12,927 nucleotides of DNA from Baffinella frigidus (taxonomy: Eukaryota > Cryptophyceae > Cryptomonadales > Baffinellaceae): the NCBI GenBank assembly GCA_026770585.1, contig MU647602.1, positions 75,426 to 88,352 of the forward strand, read 5' to 3'. The translations under genes and the position numbers were made by a program. Shown here one piece after another: positions 6,896-12,927 of this stretch; position 1 is the first letter of the stretch; the number at the start of each line of letters is the position of its first letter. The notes below the pieces were generated by a model, which worked only from the letters and a program-made list of their open reading frames with translations, ran no database searches and was not told where the DNA came from.

Positions 6896-6955
6896 AAGTA
6901 TGCGACCCCGCCTCTCGCCGTAGCAGGGAAGCAGGAGGGTGGGGTCGAGGCGTGA
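6893..6955 (+). pseudogene. Echo of the terminal-exon tail with its own stop
   Basis: Fused to the MITE right end, CCC AAG TAT GCG reads PKYATPPLAVAGKQEGGVEA and then TGA. It matches the copy at 1465-1538 better than the real exon, so these two tails share a history separate from the current terminal exon. It has no acceptor of its own. Confidence 0.65.
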
Positions 6956-6958
6956 GCG

Positions 6959-7146
6959 CGGCCACCGAGGCCACGGGGAGGACCCCCCCGCTCTTGGCAC
7001 TCGTTGACTGTATTAACAACAAGTTCACCCCCCTGCTGCCACCGAGGCCACGTCTCCTGGGGCGCCACTAAGGACCCCCCCGCAGCCACCGAGGCCACAG
7101 CGGAGCCGCCCCCCCCCCGCCACCCCTTAGCCACCAAGGCCACGGC
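6959..7146. repeat. Dispersed GCCACCGAGGCCAC repeat
   Basis: Four copies of GCCACC(G/A)AGGCCAC lie at about 6960, 7039, 7085 and 7130, separated by C-rich spacers. One frame reads ATEAT repeatedly but has no start or splice context. Confidence 0.6.
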
Positions 7147-7197
7147 GGAGGATCCCAACCACCTGCGACCACTGTTCTTGCCCACCTCCCGAAGCAA

Positions 7198-7523
7198 GCC
7201 CCACCAAGGAGCAACAGCGGGTGCATTCAAATGCACACCCAGGGACCCATAACGTTGCTGGGATCCCACCAAAAGCCCCGAGGGAGCGACAAGAGGGTAT
7301 ACTTACGCACGCACCCAGGGATCCGGCAGCTTTGCTGGGATCACGATACAAACCGACAAGGGGCGGCAGAGAGAAGGTGCAAGCGCGCACCCAGGGATCC
7401 AGCGCCGTTGCTGGAATCCCGACATAAGCCCCAACGAGGAGCGACAAAGTGTACGAGCAAGCACGCACCCAGGAATCCAGCGCCTTTGCTGGGATCCCGA
7501 TATAAGCCCCAATGAGGAGCAAC
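7198..7523. repeat. 75-78 bp tandem repeat array, about four units
   Basis: Units begin GCCCC/CCGAC-AAGGAG-C at 7198, 7275, 7353, 7428 and 7506. Each contains CACCCAGGGATCC and TTGCTGGGATCCC, which are inverted partners and can form a hairpin per unit. Minus-strand ORFs over it repeat WIPGCV-type peptides with the period and are not taken as genes. Confidence 0.85.
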
Positions 7524-7560
7524 AGAAGTGGTGAATGAAGGTCTCTCGCTCTTCCTGATT

Positions 7561-7656
7561 CGGTGTGTGTGTGTGAGTGTGTGTGTGTGTGTGTGCGTGT
7601 GTGCGTGTGTGCGTGTGTGTGTGCGTGTGTGTGCGCGCGCGCGTGCGCACGCCCGC
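7561..7656. repeat. (TG)n/(CG)n microsatellite
   Basis: An almost pure GT dinucleotide run with GCGT interruptions ends in GCGCGCGCGCGTGCGCACGC. From 7657 to 8008 I see only a G run near 7770-7782, a C run near 7850 and a short CA run, with no gene. Confidence 0.95.
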
Positions 7657-8008
7657 GGCGCAAAACCACCACTCTTGATGGCATCGCGACTGAAGTGACG
7701 TGACTGTAGCAACTCTCTTCGAACACGCTCTTTTGTCCTCACATCCCTATGACCCACAGGCGGTCCTACGGGGGGGGGGGGGGCTTGAATCCGAGATGCA
7801 GTGCACCTCTGAACTCTTGAGTGAAGGTGTACCTGGTTCTCTCTCTTAACCCCCCCCCACACTCTCTTGACAGTTATCAAAAGAATCCCAGTCTGGGAGG
7901 GAAGAAGTTTTCACGCACGTTGCCACAAAAACAGAGACTCTGACGTAGAACCAGTGTTCCACACACACACACCACTGCACTCATCGCATACCACCACACT
8001 CCCCGCGG

Positions 8009-8106
8009 CCTAAACCCTAAACCCTAAACCCTAAACCCTAAACCCTAAACCCTAAACCCTAAACCCTAAACCCTAAACCCTAAACCCTAAACCCTAAACC
8101 CTAAAA
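8009..8106. repeat. Perfect interstitial telomere tract (CCCTAAA)n
   Basis: About 13 uninterrupted CCCTAAA units lie between ordinary sequences, so this is not a chromosome end. It is the cleanest such tract in the window, which suggests recent insertion or expansion. Confidence 0.95.
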
Positions 8107-8186
8107 GGTTCCATTCGAGCGGCAAGGCCAGATTGAGGCGGCCCACGCGCGGCCGACAATTCGCGGTCCAGCGCAAGGGAGAGGCC

Positions 8187-8317
8187 TAGCGCTGCCTCAC
8201 TTAATCTGGGCTCCTCATTAAATACATTCAGATGAGGACTCCGTACAAACGCTCCAGTACAAAGAGCATCCGAGTGTATTTAATGGGGAGCCCAGAGTAA
8301 CTGAGGCAGAGCTAGCG
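8187..8317. mobile_element. Foldback element with arms of about 45 bp
   Basis: The left arm 8187-8230 (TAGCGCTGCCTCACTTAATC...) pairs with 8272-8317 (GAGTGTATTTAATGGGGAGC...) with a few mismatches. The loop is about 40 bp. There is no ORF. Confidence 0.75.
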
Positions 8318-8346
8318 ATCCGAAACCTCGGGTTGGCCAACTATTC

Positions 8347-9247
8347 TCAAGTTGACATGCTGGGTGTGCGGTACAAATTCATCAACTTTGGAGTGGAAAA
8401 GAGCCCGCTCTCACCAAACTGGTGAGGCCAAGTAGCCTGGGACAGAGCTAGGCACCTGCGAGCGCAAGTAGGCTGGGACATAGCTAGGCACCTGCGGCAA
8501 CGGCGCGCATGCCCGCGGCGAAGACGCCGCTGCAGCGACGGCCGCACCCTCCGGTACTCCAGCCCCTCCAGCACCCGCGCCACCTGCGACCGTTCATTCG
8601 TTACACGACCAGTATGGCCACGTACGAAGAATTGACTACAAGGCTCACCTCTCCGGAGGGGTTCGCGGAGGATCCGTGGGCGGCGCAGGCTGCGACCAGG
8701 TCCAGCAGCACCGAGCTCGCCTGCCAGAGGGCGTTCCGTTGAAAGGGGATGTTGCGAGCAGGGAGAGACGAGGGGTAGAAGCCCGAGCACACCGCTGGTG
8801 GTGCGGCTTTCAAGAACACTGCCCCGGCAGCGTTCACGAGCGAGGAGGGGGATGCATGCGAGGTGCTCTGCTCTGGTTAAAACGTAAGGAGGGGATCCAG
8901 AGGAGAGTGAGCGAGCGTGGGCTTGGCCGCGCCTGCAGCAGCTGCGCTTCCGTCGCACCCCCCGGGCCAGGGCGAGGAGGTGGGAAGTCAGCGAGGATGT
9001 CCCAGCCGTCGTCCAGGGACGCTCGCCCGCAGCTGGCGTCGGCGCTCAGCGCCACAAGCCGGTCGATCATCGTTTCGGCTGCTACATTCGCCTGCGATCC
9101 GCCGCGCAGGCGCAGCTGGGCGCTGGGGGACCGAAAGAGTTGGGAGAGACGCCGTTCTGGAAGCAGCGCGGGGGCCCAGGGGGGTTTCGACGCGACGTGG
9201 GCGAGGGTGAAGGTTGCAAAGAGGAGCAGGAAACGTCCGGCAGCCAT
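8347..9247 (-). CDS. Possible 3-exon gene: secreted or plastid-targeted protein of unknown function
   Basis: The proposed exons on the minus strand are 9247-8959, 8818-8649 and 8583-8347. Two GT-AG introns (140 and 65 bp) preserve frame and give 231 residues. The start Met at 9247 opens a hydrophobic leader (MAAGRFLLLFATFTLAHVAS) like a signal peptide. Pro/Arg-rich sequence and SPSAQLRLRGGSQ follow, then a probably helical segment (MIDRLVALSADA). LRLRGG also ends ubiquitin, but here it lies in the presequence region and more probably marks a targeting or processing segment. Exon 2 has good GC-ending codons (ASSVLLDLVAACA). Exon 3 is Arg-rich and includes a 36-bp duplication, so it is the least certain. 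I do not recognise a domain. An alternative start is Met at 9262. A plus-strand ORF at 8509-8742 competes over exon 2. Confidence 0.4.
8430..8496. repeat. 36-bp direct duplication with an acceptor-like edge
   Basis: aagtag[cg]ctgggaca[gt]agctaggcacctgcg occurs twice in tandem. On the minus strand each unit contains cgcag|GTGCCTAG, so this too may be a copied splice boundary. Confidence 0.65.
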
Positions 9248-9575
9248 ACTATACGGCACCATGGTCCTGCCGGACCCGTGTGCGAACCCAGGGCGGGCGT
9301 TCCGGAATCACGTGGCGCCTGCAGGCGATCCGCGAAACATGCTCCGACTCTCTTCCTCCCCGGAAGCGAGGTGCCAAGGAGGATGACAAGGATCGCCTTC
9401 CCCTTCCCCCTCTTGCTTGACGAACGCGCGTTTGACCATCAACGAATCAAAGTGGTCGAAAACGGCCACTTTAAGTAGTCAATGGCTCCAACTGCCCCAC
9501 GATTTTTGACCGAAATCAACCACGACCCAAAAAGTTGACTGAATTCTATTGGAGGACTTCCTTAATCGTATCTCA

Positions 9576-9627
9576 CACTAAATCCCGATTTTTGGCCGTT
9601 TTGGCGGCCAAAACCCGAAATTTAGTG
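9576..9627. repeat. Imperfect hairpin CACTAAAT...ATTTAGTG
   Basis: CACTAAATCCCGATTTTTGG and CCAAAACCCGAAATTTAGTG are inverted with a few mismatches around TGGCGG. A related half (GACACTAAAATCCGATTTT) stands at 10549. Confidence 0.6.
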
Positions 9628-10170
9628 TCGCGATCTTTTGGTCGTTTCACTAAATTTCTGTTTTGGACCGGCGGGAGGGAGGGCGGGGGGCGGCCCAGGC
9701 GGGCCGGGCAGGAGCGGACGGACTGCAGACACGCGTCAGGGGGCGCGGACATACACCGCATGTGCTTTCTCGCGGGTGGTAGGTGGCGGGCATGGCGCAA
9801 CGTGCATAGAGAACGCGATCCTGGGAGGGCTGTCCTGAGGGAGCATCCAGGGTGGGCCTGCTGGGGCTGGGCGGACGAGGGGGGAGGGAGTGGGTCACTA
9901 CCACTCACCAGAGGCTGCATAGGCGGCAGCAGCGAACCTGCCTGGGCGGTGGCAGCGGCACTGGCGGCACCCCCGCCGATCCCACGGCGAGGATCGGCAG
10001 GGGTCCCGGGTCTCCAGAAAGGGGGGTGGTGAGGGTCTACTTTTCTCCCCGGAACGGGGCGAGTGTTGCAGTGCAGGTCGATCTCTCGAACAAACCTGTG
10101 TCGGCGCGTGTTCTGTGCAGTTTCAGGGTCTTGGGGTGGTGCCTGCGAGATGCAGTGAGCAGCAAACGCG

Positions 10171-10440
10171 ATGGAATCACAACTCCTGGTTGCAAAGCAC
10201 AACGGTCGAGACATTTTCGAATGGTTGTCGGCGGCGGAGCGCTTTCACAAATTGCATGGACATGATATGGACGCGTATGAAGCCGACCATCACTTCTCTT
10301 TGGTGCCTCAGAGGGGGGATTCGGCCAGGAACAGCGCATTCGGGTGCTGGAGCTGCGCAAACCCTAAACTAAACCCTAAACCCTAATAGGCGGTTGCCGG
10401 CGGCAAACCGCCCGCATACCTTCGGAGAATCTCATCTGCT
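10171..10440 (+). CDS. Possible small gene, 5' part, unknown function
   Basis: ATG at 10171 follows an in-frame TGA, so it is the first possible start. It opens MESQLLVAKHNGRDIFEWLS and continues AERFHKLHGHDMDAYEADHH. The reading runs to 10356, where a GC donor (TGC|gcaaaccctaaa) would open a short CCCTAAA intron ending taatag|GCGG. The next piece, 10390-10440 (AVAGGKPPAYLRRISSA), ends at a strong donor, GCTAG|gtaagt. A GT donor at 10344 is the alternative. Any next exon would lie beyond the foldback. I recognise no family. Codon use is mixed, and no promoter is seen. Confidence 0.3.
10357..10389. repeat. Short CCCTAAA tract, possible intron
   Basis: AAACCCTAAACTAAACCCTA continues to AATAG. 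It stands between two coding-like pieces, with a GC (or upstream GT) start and an AG|G end, the same design as the introns at 897 and 3634. Confidence 0.5.
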
Positions 10441-10593
10441 AGGTAAGTTAGGACGAATTGATCGGCCAGATTGTTCGGCCCAAGGTCCAAATCTGCCGGG
10501 AGCCCGGCTCGGAACTGCCACTCGCCATGGCAAAAATCTGAGTTGGCATTGACACTAAAATCCGATTTTATTTAAGGAAGGTCGCCTTTTCAC

Positions 10594-10830
10594 TATTGTA
10601 GAAATGGGCTCCGCGCGGATTCAAGGTCAGGTCAGGAAAAACGTCTTTTCGAGAAAAAAACGTCGAAAACGAACTTTTATGCTATCTTAGGCATGGGAAA
10701 GATGCCCAAAATAGAATCAACCACCCTCAAGATAGCACAAAAGTTCATTTTCGACGATTTTTTCTCAAAAAGACGTTCCTGACCTCCTCACCTCGTTTTA
10801 GAAATCCGCGCGGAGCCCATTTCTACAATA
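10594..10830. mobile_element. Large foldback element, arms of about 100 bp
   Basis: The arms 10594-10688 and 10729-10830 are inverted copies with scattered mismatches. They start TATTGTAGAAATGGGCTCCG and carry AACGTCTTTT and a GCTATCTT inner end. The 40-bp loop contains a smaller dyad (GGCAT...ATGCC). There is no ORF. Confidence 0.85.
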
Positions 10831-10884
10831 ATTTTCAGCTTTTCTCAAAATCGAATTAAGAAGTCCTCCATTGATAGTCAAATT

Positions 10885-10936
10885 TCTCACTTCTGAAGAT
10901 GACTTCTGACATGATCATCACTTCTGAAGATGATTT
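10885..10936. repeat. Tandem CACTTCTGAAGATGA
   Basis: CACTTCTGAAGATGA occurs at 10889 and again 30 bp later, separated by cttctgacatgatcat. The sequence down to 11150 has open frames on both strands but no feature I can support. Confidence 0.5.
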
Positions 10937-11154
10937 AAGCACAGGCTTCCGCTTGCAAAGCGAACTCGTCACACGCATCGGCTGCGAAAGGTGCCCACCC
11001 GCCGCCCGTTCCTCTTCCTCCCCGCCCCGCCGGTTCGAATTGCTGCTCCCACGGCTTGGATGCCACTCCCGAATGAAAGTGGCGACTGAGAAGGCGCGGA
11101 GCCGACAGACGTGCCTCAAGGCACGACCTCGAGTTTTTTTGCGGGCGGCCGCTC

Positions 11155-11231
11155 CTCCTCACCCCCCCTCTCTCTCCCGCTCTCTCTCCCTCTCCCTCTC
11201 CCTCCCCCCCCCCCCCCGGGGGGGGGGGGAG
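11155..11231. repeat. CT-rich tract ending in a poly-C/poly-G palindrome
   Basis: CTCTCTCCC repeats lead to 14 C (11204-11217) followed at once by 12 G (11218-11229). The RNA from either strand could form a very stable hairpin. It lies about 440 bp before the proposed start of the next gene. Confidence 0.85.
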
Positions 11232-11669
11232 GGATTGTGTCGGTCACAAGGGGCAAGGGGTCAGATCGGGTGGATAGGCTCAGATCAGTTGAGCGAAGGA
11301 AGGTGGCACCCTCGCCGCCGGCTGCCGGGCTCGCCGCCCACAGAACCGCGCAGACCAGCACAGAACACTCGCGAGGTGAGATCCCCCAGCGTGACGAGAG
11401 CACCCCTCCCCCGACGAGCCAACCGACGTTCACCCAAAGTCTCGTACGATGCACCCCCAAGCCGCCCGGCACAGAAGCGTGGCTCTGATGTGGCTGTTGG
11501 TGTAGCTGTGGAATGGTGCGAGGCTGCACGGTTCGGGCGCCATCGTCCCCCCCCCCGATACCAAAAACGCACCATGCAAAGAGTTGTTTCTCTGTCGCTG
11601 ACACCCCGCTGCGCGCTGCTTGTGTGGCAGAGAGAAACGAACGCTTCCACGCGCGCAACCTCGCATCCA

Positions 11670-12835
11670 ATGTCTGGAGCACGCGTCGCACTGCTGCTCG
11701 TGGTGGCTGCGCTTCTCGCGGCGACAGCCGACGCGCAGATCAATTCCACGAATGCGACCGTCTGGCTTGAGACATCGGCTGAGATCTCCTCGACTCACCC
11801 TGCTGCATACGCGGATGACACCACCACTCCCGAGCCGACGGCACCTGCGACGCAGCACTGCGTCGGCACCTCTGACTGCGATTACGCGGGGTGCAGCGAT
11901 GTGCCGACTTTCAGTTACCTGGAGGACCCTTCAGCATGGGGGCCTGTCCTGGAGGACCCTTCCATCTGCGACAACCAAATCTGCAAATATTGGATCGACT
12001 CTGTTGGGGGAATTATCTTCGACTGTCCGGAGCGTCCGACAATGCCGCAGCCCACCTCAACGCTCACCACCGCTCCGGCGCCGGCGGTTTCCACGCCGGC
12101 ACCTGCTCCCACCGCAAACCCGGAGCCAACCCCGGAGCCGCGCGGGGAGACCAGGTGCTCTTCTAGCGTGGAGGTGGCGCGGGCGCAAGCGGGGAGCATC
12201 GACGCGCCAGTCTGCGACGACGCCTTCCAGGCCAGCCCCCACACCCGTTGACGAATCAGAGCTGGTCCTGGTACAACCCCTGCCCTGATGAACTACCGCC
12301 CTGGTACAACGCCTGCCCGCTTGAGTCAACCGTGGCGGGGCTCTGACATGTCGCTCTGTGGCAGGCACGGAGGATCCAGCCGGACTGGCACTACGCGGCG
12401 GGCGCGTCATGGCCCTCGCCGCACAACTCCACCACGTACACTGTGACGATCCTCGACGACCAGGGCCACGGTGCTGCTAACCCCTTACACCCTCAAACAT
12501 AAACCCTACTACACAAAAACTAATCCCTAATCCCAAATCCCGAATCCCTAAACCCTGAGCGCTAAACCCTTGCACCACCTCAAGCGCAACGAGAACGAAC
12601 AAACGTACCTTTGTTCGGCACGAGCGCCCAGCACTACCGAACGTACCGCGAACCCTTACAACTCGCACGCCCTCCAACAGAACTCTGCCGCGGCTCGCTG
12701 GTAGAGCCGTCCTGGGTGATAACCGCCGCGTCCTGCATCAAGGACTGTCTCGGGGACTGCCGCGCCAAGATCTCCCTCGGCGTCGAGACCTTCACCGTCG
12801 CCGAGGTCCTCAACCCCGAACCATTCACGCCAAAC
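11670..12835 (+). CDS. Secreted Cys-rich protein with trypsin-like (S1) domain, His replaced by Ser; 3' partial
   Basis: Proposed exons are 11670-12173, 12365-12470 and 12681 to about 12835. The start was chosen at MSGARVALLLVVAALLAATA, a clear signal peptide ending ADAQ. Next come N-glycosylation-like NSTNAT, a Cys-rich segment (CVGTSDCDYAGCSD, then CDNQICKYWIDS and FDCPE) and a Pro/Thr linker (PTPEP). Exon 2 (DWHYAAGASWPSP, TYTVTILDDQGH) joins in frame to LCRGSLVEPSWVITAASC and KISLGVE. This is the start of a peptidase S1 domain (usual CGGSL..P.WVLTAAHC...LG), with catalytic His read as Ser, so it is probably inactive as a protease. The Asp and Ser regions lie beyond the window. The exon 1 end is uncertain: a donor at 12155 and an alternative middle exon (WYNPCPDELPPWYNACP, near 12265-12331) are possible. 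A donor at 12806 would end exon 3 earlier. Confidence 0.65.
12471..12680 (+). other. GT-AG intron starting with telomere-like repeats
   Basis: GTGCTGCTAACCCC leads into degenerate CCCTCAAACATAAACCC heptamers up to about 12570, followed by about 110 bp of mixed sequence ending CCTCCAACAG. Its removal rebuilds a Glu codon (G|AA) and gives QGHELCRGSL, the expected S1 pattern. Confidence 0.65.
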
Positions 12836-12837
12836 GC

Positions 12838-12927
12838 CAGACCCCCCACACCCCACACCCCACACCCCACACCCCACAACCCACACCCCACACCCCACAC
12901 CCCACACCCCACACACCACACACCACA
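12838..12927. repeat. (CCCCACA)n tract at the window end
   Basis: About eleven CCCCACA heptamers and variants follow the S1 exon and run out of the window. The period is again seven, with one base changed from CCCCAAA. It is probably the start of the next intron. Confidence 0.85.

Larger units (their letters stand above)
9535..10881. other. Region bounded by imperfect inverted repeats
   Basis: TTGACTgaattctatTGGAGGACTTCcTTAA (9535-9566, shown in parts) is matched in inverted form at 10852-10881. Between them lie a GC-rich stretch (9660-10060) with ORFs on both strands that I cannot resolve into a gene, the candidate gene at 10171, a telomere-like tract and a foldback. No transposase motif or clear target duplication is seen, so the pair may be two related short elements. 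Confidence 0.4.

Noticed and set aside
7127-7880. Minus-strand ORFs of 115-199 residues with RTHTHTH runs
   Set aside because: They translate the TG microsatellite and the tandem array. The protein repeats follow the DNA period, and there is no domain or credible start.
8009-8106. A chromosome end
   Set aside because: The perfect CCCTAAA tract is flanked on both sides by kilobases of non-telomeric sequence.
8509-8742. Plus-strand ORF reading MATYEELTTRLTSPEGFAED
   Set aside because: Codon use is good, but it overlaps the minus-strand exon pair with its GTGAGC donor and has no upstream or downstream splice partner. It remains the main alternative there.
10899-11669. The upstream part of the 450-residue open frame that includes the S1 gene start
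   Set aside because: The part before 11670 is low-complexity (Pro, Arg and Ser from CT-rich DNA). The signal peptide at 11670 gives a far better start.

Overview
This is nuclear DNA from an intron-rich, repeat-rich eukaryote, most likely a unicellular alga. Coding information lies in short GC-rich exons (54-120 bp in the best gene). These are separated by introns built from heptameric telomere-like repeats (CCCTAAA, CCCCAAA), microsatellites, palindromic MITE-like elements and long G runs. Exon ends are followed by GT or, once, GC. All seven chosen acceptors of the best gene read AG|G. AG|G acceptors, a GC donor and TTTAGGG-type repeats suit a dinoflagellate, and haptophytes or other algae remain possible. 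I saw no trans-spliced leader sequence and do not name a species.

Positions 1-6364 hold the 3' half of a plus-strand gene for a PLP-dependent enzyme of the methionine gamma-lyase / 'aluminium resistance protein' family (COG4100, PF06838). Seven exons (784-896, 1089-1149, 2032-2111, 3537-3633, 3783-3836, 5031-5141, 6245-6364) join in phase into 211 residues ending in TAG. They carry the family motifs in order, including the SLIKNPGG lysine motif. The 5' exons lie before the window. The introns are littered with partial copies ('echoes') of the neighbouring exons, often with the splice site attached. Echoes of the last exon's tail also occur downstream of the stop.

Positions 6365-8330 are gene-poor. 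They hold two more copies of the main MITE family, two exon-tail copies, a GCCACCGAGGCCAC repeat, a 75-78 bp tandem array, a TG microsatellite, a perfect (CCCTAAA)n tract of about 95 bp, and a foldback element.

Positions 8347-9247 (minus strand) can be read as a three-exon gene for an unrecognised protein with a signal-peptide-like start and an LRLRGG motif. Positions 9535-10881 are bounded by imperfect inverted repeats. They contain a possible small plus-strand gene (10171-10440) and a large foldback (10594-10830).

From 11670 to the window end a plus-strand gene encodes a secreted protein: signal peptide, Cys-rich segment, Pro/Thr-rich linker, then the start of a trypsin-like (S1) domain. 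In that domain the catalytic His position reads Ser (TAASC), which suggests a pseudoprotease. The window ends in (CCCCACA)n repeats, probably another intron.

The three genes show no functional link. What unites the window is the way its introns appear to have formed: telomere-like heptamers beginning just after splice donors, MITEs at duplication borders, and repeated copying of exon edges.
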